A stretch of 64,000 nt of DNA from assembly GCA_964574215.1 (NCBI GenBank), contig CAZNLR010000003.1, positions 62,001 to 126,000 of the forward strand, read 5' to 3'. Made by a program: the position numbers and the translations under genes. The notes under the pieces were generated by a model. It was not told where the DNA came from and ran no database searches. It was given only the letters and a program-made list of their open reading frames with translations. Positions 42,754 to 53,400 of this stretch are shown piece by piece (positions within the stretch are counted from its first letter, which is position 1; every line of letters begins with the position of its first letter). The stretch comes from GCA-2725625 sp964574215. GTDB taxonomy: Bacteria > Pseudomonadota > Alphaproteobacteria > Rhodospirillales > UBA2165.

Positions 42754-43572
42754 TCAAGCCGCCCGGTGACGCCACCAGAATTTTTCATTGATGGAATAGA
42801 CCGGCTGGTAGTGGCGGATTTTACGGCTGTCGGCGACGATCTTGATCTGGTTGTCGAGGATCAGAATACGGCCTTTTTCATAATAGGCGAGAATGGCGTG
42901 ACCCACCTTGAGATTTAAATCCTTAACCGCGACGATGCGCAAATTCTCTGATTTAATGCCGAGATATTTGAGCGCCATATATTTGGCGATGGAATAATCC
43001 TCGCAATCGCCAAACCGGGACATGAATTCGCCGGGGGAGGCCCAATAGTCCTTTTTTCCCCAGTTTTTGTTGTCTTGGATGTATTTGGACTTATTCATAA
43101 ATTTGTTGACCGCCTTCACCTGGGTCAAGCGATCTTTGCCCTTGAGGCTGTCGAGGAACGTCACCCATTTACTGAAGCGTTTTTTGAAGGATGCCATATT
43201 GGCCTGTTCTTTGGACATCCGTTCCAGGACCCCGCGCCATTTTTTAAAGGCTTTAAATTTTGTCGACCGTTTTTCCTTGGTGCCGAAGAGAAGTTCATTC
43301 TTATTGTGCCCACCCAATTCCTTGGCGGTCCTGACTGCAGAGGCCGTCACTGCTTTGCCGCCGCCCCTGGACCGCCGCTTGCTCGAGGACTTGCGGCGGC
43401 GTTTTTTGCGGACTTGGATGATATTGGGATTGCCGGTGGTGAGTTCGGCATTGATGGCGAACATCATGGCGACGGGCCCCGCGGCCACGTCAGGCGAGCC
43501 GGTGGCAACCACACCCCCGGCGATGCCCGCACAAAGGGGTAAGACCAACAGGCTTTTAGGAATCTTCTTCAA
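42754..43572 (-). CDS. LapG-type periplasmic transglutaminase-like cysteine protease (BTLCP)
   Basis: A 272-residue protein. A signal peptide is seen at about residues 1-32. The middle is a very basic Arg/Lys/Ser stretch. The C-terminal half is the bacterial transglutaminase-like cysteine peptidase domain: catalytic cysteine in SRFGDCEDYSIAKYMALKYL, histidine in LKVGHAILAYYEKGRILIL, aspartate in LDNQIKIV. The best known member, LapG, cleaves the LapA adhesin in the periplasm unless held by the c-di-GMP receptor LapD. A giant adhesin-like gene with a TAAG motif lies about 4 kb downstream and a membrane sensor is divergent from this gene, so I infer a Lap-like role. Confidence 0.82.
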   Translation of the reverse strand: MKKIPKSLLVLPLCAGIAGGVVATGSPDVAAGPVAMMFAINAELTTGNPNIIQVRKKRRRKSSSKRRSRGGGKAVTASAVRTAKELGGHNKNELLFGTKEKRSTKFKAFKKWRGVLERMSKEQANMASFKKRFSKWVTFLDSLKGKDRLTQVKAVNKFMNKSKYIQDNKNWGKKDYWASPGEFMSRFGDCEDYSIAKYMALKYLGIKSENLRIVAVKDLNLKVGHAILAYYEKGRILILDNQIKIVADSRKIRHYQPVYSINEKFWWRHRAA

Positions 43573-43799
43573 ATCACCATATTCCGAAATTCAAACTACC
43601 GTTTAATGTAGTCGGCGCGCCCAAAGGGCTCAACCGGCTATCACCATCTATTGAATAGTAGCACCTATTGGCTCGCGTAGATGTGACAAAAATCACTTAA
43701 AATACGACAACGCCACTTCTAAAAACCTCATATTTAAAGTAACTTAGATCAATACGTTTTGTTCCATATTTTCGATGGAAGCCTGTAGGGGAGAATTCG

Positions 43800-45920
43800 A
43801 TGGCTGACGAATCGGCGAAGAACGATAAGGCTGAACAGGAAGCACCGGAAGAAACGCCCAAGAGAAAAGTGAATACCATCGTGGCAATCGCCGCCGTTGT
43901 CATGCTGGGAATCGTCGGCGCGGGCGTCTATTTCTCATTTCAATTTGTCGAAAGCGAACGCCTGAGGGCCCTCAACGAATGGCAGATTCGTCTGGGCATC
44001 GTCGCCGACAGCCGCGTAGCCGAAGTCAACGAATGGATGGAAATTAATTTTGATACCATCGCCGAACTGACCGAAAATGCCTCCCTGCAACTCTACATGT
44101 CCGAATTGTCGGAAGCCGAGGGAGACTTGGAGAAGGTCGATGACGCCACGGCCCAGCAAGGCTATTTGAGAAACCTCCTGGTCGCCATGGCGGACCGCAA
44201 CGGCTTCACGCCGCCGGCGCCGGTCCAGGAAACCAACTCCAATGTCGAACGCGCCGGTACGGCAGGCATGGCGCTTTTGAGCGCCAACGGCGATCCTATT
44301 GTCGTCACGCCGGAAATGCCGCCGCTGTCGGCCAAGCAGCGCACCGCCATTACCAAGGCCCTCCAGGGAGAGCCGGGGGTGATCGATATGTATAAGGGCG
44401 CCACCAACCAGCCCACCATGGGCTTCGCCCTGCCCGTCTATGGCGTGCAGCAGGAAGCCGGCGCCAAGGGTCTCGGCGTCGCCATCGGTATCAGGGTGAT
44501 TGAAGAGGATTTGTTTGATCTGCTGAAACAGCCGGGCGACACGTCGGAATCTGCGGAAACCTACCTGGTCAGAAAGTCGGGCAATGTGGTCGAATATCTG
44601 ACGCCGTTGAGGGACGGCACCCCGGCGTTAAAACGCACCATGGCCCTTGAAACCCAGGATCTTGCGGCCGCCTTTGCCTTGGCAACACCGGGCGGATTTG
44701 AGATCAAACGCGATTATGCCGGAGAGGAAGTCCTGGTGACATCCCGCCCCGTTGCCGATCTTCCCTGGGTCCTGGTTCGGAAGATCAGCCGGGCCGAGGC
44801 TTTGTCCGCCAACGAGAACCGGTTGCGCACCATCCTGATCGTTTTCGTGCTGATCATCGTCGGCGTCAGCATTGCCATGATCGCGGTCTGGCGGCACGGC
44901 ACGTCGCTTCGGGCGGCAGCCGCGGCGGAAAAGTTCCGCGTCGCCGCAGAACGGTTCGAAAACATCTCGAAGTTCATGCGGGTGATCACCAATAGCCAGC
45001 CGACCCATATCGTCGCCGTCGACGGCACCACCACCTATACCTTTTCCAACGAACCGGCAGCCAAAGCGGCGGGAATCACGCCGGAGGATATGATGGGTAA
45101 AACTATGGCCGGGGTGATGGGACCGGTAAAGGCGAAGTATTACGCCGAGGTGAATAAGGAACTGCTGGCGGAATTCGCCCGGGCCGAAGAACAGGGCATG
45201 GAGGATTCCGTCAAAAAGACACGCAAGGCCTATGTGCAGCGCTTTGAAACCGAAGACGGCGGTATGGAAGTCATCAAATCGGACCACATCCCGCTGCGCG
45301 GCGACCGGGATCATCCGCCGGGTATTTTGATGATCATGGACGATATTACCGAGTTTTCCATGGAACAGATCAAAAGCGAAAACCGCCTGCGTCAGTTGGT
45401 CGGCACCCTGGCCGGGATCGTCGATAAGCGCGATCCCACCACATCCAGCCGGTCGAACAATATCGGTGAAGTGGCCCGCGCCATCGCCGAAGCCCTGGGC
45501 ATGGATAAAATCGAGGCGGACACGGCGGAATTCGCCGGCGCCCTTCGCTATGTGGGATCGATATTGAAAGACAATCATGCTTTGGGCGACAGCGCCGATC
45601 TGCTGGAGGACATCGATTTCGAGGGTCCCGTGGTCGACGCCATCCGCCAATCCGGGGAGAACTTCGATGGCTCGGGTCCGGATGGAATGGAGGGTGACGA
45701 CATGCTCATGGCGGCCCGGATTGTAACCGTGGCCGATGCGTTCCTCGCCCTGTGCAATCCCAGCGACGGGTCGTCTGAAATGACATTCGAAGAAGCGGGC
45801 AACAAGCTGCTGCTTGAATCGGGCTCCAAGTATGACCGCAAAGCCGTTACGGCTTTGTTGAATTATCTGGAAAACAGCGGCGGCACCGATAAGTGGGCGG
45901 ATTTCAACCCCTCCACTTGA
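43800..45920 (+). CDS. Membrane sensor: CACHE-like periplasmic domain, PAS, degenerate HD-GYP
   Basis: A 706-residue protein. A cytoplasmic N-tail precedes one membrane helix (about residues 27-48), a periplasmic CACHE-like domain (about 50-335), and a second helix (about 340-362). PAS-like residues 395-525 follow (IVAVDGTTTYTFSNEPAAKA). The C-terminus aligns with HD-GYP domains (GTLAGIVDKRDPTTSSRSNN; FDGSGPDGMEGDDMLMAARI), but the metal-binding histidine/aspartate pair is missing (LRYVGSI where LHDIGKI is expected) and the GYP is reduced to GP. It is therefore unlikely to hydrolyse c-di-GMP and may act as a receptor. It is divergent from the LapG-type gene. Confidence 0.8.
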   Translation: MADESAKNDKAEQEAPEETPKRKVNTIVAIAAVVMLGIVGAGVYFSFQFVESERLRALNEWQIRLGIVADSRVAEVNEWMEINFDTIAELTENASLQLYMSELSEAEGDLEKVDDATAQQGYLRNLLVAMADRNGFTPPAPVQETNSNVERAGTAGMALLSANGDPIVVTPEMPPLSAKQRTAITKALQGEPGVIDMYKGATNQPTMGFALPVYGVQQEAGAKGLGVAIGIRVIEEDLFDLLKQPGDTSESAETYLVRKSGNVVEYLTPLRDGTPALKRTMALETQDLAAAFALATPGGFEIKRDYAGEEVLVTSRPVADLPWVLVRKISRAEALSANENRLRTILIVFVLIIVGVSIAMIAVWRHGTSLRAAAAAEKFRVAAERFENISKFMRVITNSQPTHIVAVDGTTTYTFSNEPAAKAAGITPEDMMGKTMAGVMGPVKAKYYAEVNKELLAEFARAEEQGMEDSVKKTRKAYVQRFETEDGGMEVIKSDHIPLRGDRDHPPGILMIMDDITEFSMEQIKSENRLRQLVGTLAGIVDKRDPTTSSRSNNIGEVARAIAEALGMDKIEADTAEFAGALRYVGSILKDNHALGDSADLLEDIDFEGPVVDAIRQSGENFDGSGPDGMEGDDMLMAARIVTVADAFLALCNPSDGSSEMTFEEAGNKLLLESGSKYDRKAVTALLNYLENSGGTDKWADFNPST

Positions 45921-46061
45921 AAGCAACACGGCGGGCCCGCATCTTCCCCAAAGGCAATCAAGGCCCGGACTCCGTCTGCAAGAAAGCCATCCAAATCGAA
46001 AGAAATCGCTGAAGCGAATACGCTCAGGCAGCAGGGAAAACTGGACGAATCGGAAGCTCTC

Positions 46062-47426
46062 TTGAGGGCGCTTATCAAAGACGGCGAAAAGGGCGCCGCC
46101 GTGTTCCGTGGGCTGGGTCTGACGTTGCGCAACAAAGGCAAACTGACCGAGGCCGCTGCGTGTTTCCGCCGTGGCCTTGCCGCCGATCCCGAGAATTCGA
46201 ACATTTTTAATCTCCTCGGCAACACGCTCATCAGGATGAATGATCTGGAGCGCGCCGCCCGGGCGTTTGAACGGTCGATCGATATTCTGCCCCGGCAGTT
46301 GCAGCCTTTTATCTCACTCTCGGCCGTTCAGCGCGCAATGAAAAAACCGCAGCTGGCGCGGCGGACCCTGAGGGCCGGCGTCAAGCGGACCCCCCTATTA
46401 GTCCGCCCGTGCCGGAATGAACCGAAAGCGCGCGTATTGCGCATCCGGGGCGTACAGAACGCTTACTACACGCTGGGTCAAAGCCGGGACGGCAGTCCGA
46501 AGCTAAAGCTGAGAGGGGGTAATTTCTCCAACCGGTATCTTTGGGGGCAGGACGATTTCACGACCATCAACTATATGGTCCTGAACGACAACTTGCTTAA
46601 GGAGCAGGACCTGCCCGGCTTCGACGTAGCGGTCAACACCATCGCCGATCCCGATGTCGAAAGCGAAACCTTGCAGACGCTGGCCACCTTCGCCCATCAG
46701 AACCCGGACATCAAAATCATCAACGACCCGGTACGGGTCCTGGAAACCAGCCGGGACCGCAACTATCGGCGCCTCAAGGACCTTCCTGGTTTCACCATGG
46801 GTAAAACGGTTCGTGTACCGGCCGATGACGCGAAGGTCGGCAACCTGATCGCCCTGGTGGCAAAGGAAAGACTGGCGTTTCCCGTGCTGATCAGGCAGAC
46901 CGGGACCCATACCGGCCGAACTTTCATTAAGACCGACACCAAAGAAGAATTCGAGGCCGCCGCCGGCGAACTGGCGGGATCGGAAATATACCTGACCCAG
47001 TACATCTCATGTCCCTACCGGGACGACTTTTTCCGGAAAATGCGGGTGTTCTTCATTGATGGGAAGATTTATCCGGTGGTTCATCACATCGACGGTTTCT
47101 GGAACGTCCACGGCTCCAACCGTACCAATTTGATGGCGGAAAACGACTGGATGATGGACGTTGAAATATCCTACATGGCCGATCCCGAATCCTTCCTGGA
47201 GCCGGACATCTATCAGCGGCTCCAAAGTCTTCATCAATTGATCGGCCTGGATTTCTTTGGTGTGGATTTCAATATCACCGATGATGGGGACATTTTGATC
47301 TACGAGATGAACCCGGCCATGCGCCACGCCCCGGACCACGGCCAGAACTTCCCCTACCTCCTCCCCTACATGGACAGGATTACCGAAGCTTTCAAACAGA
47401 TGATCATCGACCGGTCACGGGATTAA
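46062..47426 (+). CDS. TPR protein with C-terminal ATP-grasp-like domain
   Basis: A 454-residue protein from the TTG at 46062, which has GGAAG 5 bp upstream. Tetratricopeptide helices fill about residues 1-110 (NKGKLTEAAACFRRGLAADP, NDLERAARAFERSIDILP), and the same frame encodes a further TPR helix upstream of this TTG without any ATG, GTG or TTG, so the true start may be an unusual codon between 45921 and 46061. The C-terminal part resembles ATP-grasp ligases (FPVLIRQTGTHTGRTFIK; FFGVDFNITDDGDILIYEMN; NPAMRHAP). Such enzymes make amide or peptide-like bonds; the substrate is unknown. It follows the sensor gene and converges with the giant adhesin gene. Confidence 0.75.
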   Translation: MRALIKDGEKGAAVFRGLGLTLRNKGKLTEAAACFRRGLAADPENSNIFNLLGNTLIRMNDLERAARAFERSIDILPRQLQPFISLSAVQRAMKKPQLARRTLRAGVKRTPLLVRPCRNEPKARVLRIRGVQNAYYTLGQSRDGSPKLKLRGGNFSNRYLWGQDDFTTINYMVLNDNLLKEQDLPGFDVAVNTIADPDVESETLQTLATFAHQNPDIKIINDPVRVLETSRDRNYRRLKDLPGFTMGKTVRVPADDAKVGNLIALVAKERLAFPVLIRQTGTHTGRTFIKTDTKEEFEAAAGELAGSEIYLTQYISCPYRDDFFRKMRVFFIDGKIYPVVHHIDGFWNVHGSNRTNLMAENDWMMDVEISYMADPESFLEPDIYQRLQSLHQLIGLDFFGVDFNITDDGDILIYEMNPAMRHAPDHGQNFPYLLPYMDRITEAFKQMIIDRSRD

Positions 47427-47431
47427 AAAGA

Positions 47432-47453
47432 ACGGGCGCCCTAAAGCACCCGT
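47432..47453. terminator. Convergent terminator hairpin
   Basis: ACGGGcGC and GCaCCCGT pair with one mismatch over a 6-nt loop (47432-47453), between the ATP-grasp gene and the 3' end of the giant gene. The T-run is poor, so efficiency is uncertain. Confidence 0.5.
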
Positions 47454-47477
47454 CCCAATTTCGATGTGGCGATACGA

Positions 47478-50400
47478 TTAACCGCCAGGTGTATCGATGA
47501 TGATATTGACCGTGCCGTCGCCGGAATCGGTGACCGAGTAGCCACTGCCGACGCTGTCGCGTTCTTCTTCATCCATATCCTTGGCGGCGTCTTTCAGCTT
47601 AACCTGGTTACCTTGTTCGCCGTCGGCGCCGATTACGGTAACGACAACGTCATCACCGTCGGCAGCGATTTCTATGGAGTCGCCGTCATTGAGATTGATG
47701 CCGTCGAAGGTCAGCACATCGCCGTTGTCGAAGTCGTAGACCGTGTCATCGCCGTCACCGAGGCTGAAGATGAACTCATCGTCGCCGGAACCGCCGTAAA
47801 GCTGGTCGTTGCCCTCGCCGCCGATGATCACGTCGTCGCCGCTGCCGCCGTAGATGACGTCGCCGCCTTCGCCGCCGTCGATATAGTCGACACCGGAGCC
47901 GCCGAACAATTCATCGGCACCGCCCTGGCCTTCGATGGTATCATCACCGGCACCTCCGAAGAGCTCATCGTCAGCGTCCACATCGGCGTCGGAGTCGTCG
48001 TCATCATCCGTATCGGTCCCGACCAATTGATCGTCGGTATCCTCGCCGAGATTGTCATAATCCTCCGGGTCGCCCAGTTCGACATCGATATCCATGGTCT
48101 GGGTCGTGCTGGCCGAATCGCCGTTGGCTTCGGTCGAGGTAGAGGTTACCGTTAATTCGAAATCGGTGGTTCCTTCCGGCACCGTCATGGACAGTCCGTC
48201 AAGATCACCCGGTTCGAGTGTCCAGCTGCCGTCTTCATTTGGCGTACCGGCCGACAGGGTCGTACCTTCCGGCAAACCGTCAACGGAGACGGAGATCGAC
48301 AATGTTTCCGAACCGTCCGTATCGGTCAGCGCCGTTGTGATATCCAGATCATATTCGATACCGACTTCGTTGGGTGTGAAGTCGAGGGATTCACTGGCCA
48401 CTTCGACCGGATCTGGCGTGACATCCAAGGTGACGTCATCGAAATCGATCTTGGTTTTTTCGTCATCCGTGGTTTTCTTGTTGTTGTAGCCGCCGATCAT
48501 TACGGTGTGATCGCCCGGCGCCAAATCGCCGAGATCGATGGTGACTTCCGTCCAGGCGACATCTCCGTCATAGACGCGGTCGACGTAATCATTACCGCCC
48601 ACATTGACCAACTGACCATCGATGCTGACCAGCACTTCGGCGTATTCGTCGTCTTCATATTTGCTGCTCATATCGATCTTGTAGGAGAAGGTCAGTGAAC
48701 CGGTGCCGTCTTCATTGACCGTGAAGGTCTGCTCGAAGCCACCGGACATATCGGTGATGTCGTCGTCGTCCTGACCACCCAATTGGACACGCATATAACC
48801 GTCGTCGCTACGGCGGCCGCCGTCTTTGAACTGTCCCTTGGCGTAATCGCCTTCATCGGTGCCGCGGAAGGCGTCATCGGTATAGCTGAAGCCGTCATGG
48901 GCGCCATCGGTAAATTCGGCGCTGATCAGGGTTTCAGGCGTCGTTGAATTGGTCACTGAAATATCCAATTGGATATCACTGGAGTCGCCATCGGCCGGGT
49001 TGATCGTCAGATCATCCAGTTGATCGCCGGAAAGTGTCCAAGTGCCGTCGCCATTATCCGTACCGGCGCTTAAGGTCGCGCCATTGGGAACACCGGATAC
49101 CGTCACTTCATGGGAAGCGTCCGCCGCTTCCAAGGTTTCCTGAGAAACCGGCACATCGGTCTCGGCAGAGGTGGACGCAACCAAGGTCGCCGATACATCG
49201 AGGGTCGGCGCATCAGCGACACCCGCGACTTCCACGGTTGCCGTCTGGGCGACGCTCTCCTCGCCATCGGTGATGTTGTAGTTCAACGTCACCTCACCGG
49301 AGAAGTTCTCATCGGGCGCATAGGAGTAGTTGCCGTTGGCGTCCGGGCCGGTCAAGGTGCCTTCACCGTTGTTGACCACCAGATCGGTCACGCTCAGCGC
49401 ATCGCCGTCGCCGTCGGTCGATCCGGCCAGCAACTGCGCTTCGCTGATGGTCAGCGTGCCGTCTTCGTTCATGGTGAATTCAGGCGAATCGCCTGCCACC
49501 GGCGCTTCATTGGAATTTTCAATTGCTGTGGTAACGGTCGTCGTGGCGGCATCACCGTTGTCTTCCGTAGACGTAACCGAAACGGTCAAATCAAAATCGC
49601 CTGAACCATCTGGCGCCGTAACCGTTAAACCGCTCAACTGATCGGAAGGAATTTCCCAATCCCCGTCAGAATTCAATGCACCTGCGCTGAAGGTTGCGCC
49701 ATCGGGCATGCCGTCCATTTCAATGGTAACAGTCGACAGGGACTCAGATCCATCCGTATCCACCAGCGCCGTAGATATTTCAACGGGGAAGGTGACAACG
49801 TCTTCGGCATTTTGGCCGGTTTCGAAATCGATGGAATTGATCAGGAAATCATCTCCATAGCCCGGGGCAGTGAATACGATCTCGTCAAAAGAGGCGCCAT
49901 TATCCGCCGACAAGGTAACCGCCGGATCGATACCGTCACTGCCGCCGACGATCGTTCCTTCACCGACTTTCACACCGTCCTCATAGAGTTCATATACAGC
50001 GTCTTCACCGGCATGTTTCCATGCGAAGGAAACGTCGGCGGACGATACACTGTCATCGAAAGAAACGATTAACTGTTCGGAAATACCGGCGTCACTGTCG
50101 TAGCCAAGCTCGGAATCGGCTCCGGAAGCCTCGCCACTAACGCCAAAGCCCTGAGGATAGCTATCCTGGACACTGATATTGTCAGCCGAAGCATCCGTCA
50201 ATTCACCGTTTTCATCGATGGCACGGGCCGTCACGGTGAAACCGTTATCGGTATTGGTGACATTATCCATGCCGATCGAGACATCAACGGCTTCGCCGCC
50301 AACCGTCGATTCGACGCCTTCACCGACCGCGACCGTGAGAGTCGGCGCATCGGCGACGCCGACCACCGTTACTTCGGCGGTTTGGGCGACGCTTTCTTCG

Positions 50401-53400
50401 CCATCGGTGACGTTATAATTCAAGGTCACCTCACCGGAGAAATTCTCATCAGGCTCATAGGTATAGTTGCCGTTGGCATCCGGTCCGCTCAGCGTTCCTT
50501 CTCCGTTGTTTACGGAGAGATCGGTAACGCTGAGTTCATCACCGTCTGCATCGGTCGAGCCGGCCAGTAATTGAGATTCGCTGATCGTGATCGTACCGTC
50601 CTCGTTCATGGTGAACTCGGGCGAATCGCCAGCCACCGGCGCCACGTTGACGTCGCCTTCGACCGTCACGGTCAACGCCGCCATATCCGTGCCGCCTTCA
50701 CCGTCGGAAATGGTATAGGTGAATACGTCTTCGCCGCCGTCAGCCGTTCCAGGTGTTTCATATTCGACGCCCTGGATCTTGAAGTCGCTCTGGCTGCCCG
50801 ACATTTGCGTCGCCGTGAAGACCACCGTCTGGAACTCGGCGCCGCCGGTATCGATGCTCAAGGTGCCGACATTGCTGTTGGCGTGATCGACCGTGTCATT
50901 ATTGATATCGCCGGTGGCAACCAGATTGCCGTCGGCATCGAATGCCTGCCACTGCCCCATTTCGCCGGTGGAACCTTCGCCGCTGTAGAGCCGTGAGACG
51001 GTAACGTCGGCGCTGGATACACTGGTATCGAAGGTCAAAGCCAGGGCTTCGCTGTCACCGGAGTTGGGATCATATTCAATCTGGGTTGACGCCTGGGCAC
51101 CGCCCTGGGTGCCTTCAACGCCCAAACCTTCGCTGGTAACCACTACACTGTCGTCGGCCAAGGAGGCATCAAAATTACCGTTGCCGTCCGTAAATGACGT
51201 ACCGAAATCGAAGGCCGAGATCGACACACCTGCATCGGACCAATCTCCGGCATCCGAACCGTAACCACCGGCGGTTACCGTTTCGCCGCCGACACCATCT
51301 TCTTTTTCATAGGTGTAGGAACCGTCGGTGTTAATGGTCAGCGTACCGTGATCACCTTCAATGGTCAGGGAGTCAGAACCTGGATCGAAGCTGTGGGTTT
51401 CGCCGTTAAACTCGACCTGGGTGACGCTCAGGGCGTCGCCGTCGGGATCGCTGTCATTGGTGATGACGCTGCCGTTAATGGTGTCGGCTCCGCCGTCGCC
51501 GATTAACGCACTGTCGTCGACCGCGACCGGACCGTCGTTAGTGCCGTTTACCGTCACCGTGGCGACCGCCGTGTCGGTGCCGCCGGCACCGTCAGAAATC
51601 GTATAGGTGATCTCGACATTTTCACTGTCGCCGACACCCATCGCGTTATAGCTGTCGCCCGGCGTGAAGGTGATAGAACCGTCTTGATTAACGGTCACCG
51701 TACCGTCCACGTCGTCAGGCAGGGTGGCGCTGGTAACGCTCAGATCGTCGCCGTCGACATCCGTATCGTTGTCCAGGACATTCAGGGTAACGGCAGCGTC
51801 TTCGGACGTGCTGCCGCTGTCATCGGCGGCAACCGGGCCGTCATTGACGGCTTCGACAGTTACAGTAAAGTCCTCGGAGACCGTGGCGATATCGCCGTCC
51901 GCCTCTTCCGAGGTCGCCGATAAGGTCATGTTCATTTCGCCATTGAAATCCTCTGGCGGCAGGACACAGACCAGGTGCAATTGCTCGGGAGAGACCGTCC
52001 ATTCGCCACCACCAAGATTGGTACCCGGGCTCAAGATCGCACCGTCGGGAACGTTACTTATGGTGACGCTCAAAGTCTCCGAGCCGTCCGTATCGGTGAG
52101 TTCCGCATCCAAGTTCAACTGGGTCCACTGATCTTCTGATCCGGTTTCGTCGCTGACCACGATCACCGGATCGTCGGCAACGCCCGTGACCGACAAAGTC
52201 ACCGTCGCCTCGGACGTGCCGCCGTGGCCATCGTCAACGGTGAAGGTAAAGCTGTCGGTGCCGGAGTAATCTTCATCCGACGTATAGGAGTAGCTGCCGT
52301 CCGCATTGACGGTGACAGAACCGTGCGCCGGCCCGCCGTTTTCGGCGACGGAGAATTCCAGTGTGTCGCCGTCCACATCGGAGGCCTGCAACTGACCGGT
52401 AAAGGTGGTGTCTTCCAGCAGATCGCTTTCCGATCCGCCGACCGCCACCGGGCCGTCGTTGGTGCCGGTCACGGTGACCGTTGCGGTCGCCGTATCGGTG
52501 CCGCCTTGGCCGTCGGAAATCGTATAGGTGATTTCGACCGTGGCGTCTTCTCCGACCGCCAGATCGTTGTAGTTATCCTGCGGATCGAAGGTGAGTGAAC
52601 CGTCGTCGTTGATGACAACCAAACCAGCGCCGTTGGCGATGGTGGCGCCCGTTACCAGCAACTGGTTGCCGTCGGCATCGGTGTCGTTGGCCAACACGTT
52701 GATGGTCACCGCGCTGTCTTCGTCGGTGGTGGCAATATCGTCAACCGCCACGGGCGCGTCGTTTTCGGAATCCACCGTCAGGTTTACGGTCGCCGTGTCT
52801 GAACCGCCCTGGCCGTCGCTGATGGTGTAGGTGAATTCGGCCGGGCCGTTGTAATTGGCTTCGGGGGTAAAGGTCACCGTGCCGTCGTCGTTCAGCGTCA
52901 CTGTACCATGAGAGGCCGATCCGACATCCGTGATCTCCAGCGTGCCGCCGTCAATGTCGCTGTCGTTGCTCAGCAAGTCGGAGGCATTCAAGGTTAACGC
53001 CGCATCTTCATCCGTGGTGAAACTGTCATCGTTCGCTACCGGCCCGTCATTGGTGCCGGTTACGGTCACCGTGGCGGTGGCCGTATCGGTACCGCCCGCA
53101 CCATCGCTGATGGTGTAGGTAATCTCCACCTGCTCCGTCGCGCCCGGCGCCAGATCATCAAAATCCGTGCCCGGATCGAAATTAACGGTGCCGTCGTCGT
53201 TGATGGAAACCGAACCCTGACCGTCGCCGATATTGGCGCTCGTCACACTCAGGGTATCACCGTCGATATCCGTATCATTGGCCAAAACGTCGATATCAAT
53301 GGAGACATTTTCCTGCGTCGCCGCGGCATCGTCCGCCGCTACCGGGCCGTCATTGACGGCTTCAACGGTTACCGTGAAGTCTTCGGATACCGTCGCTGCA

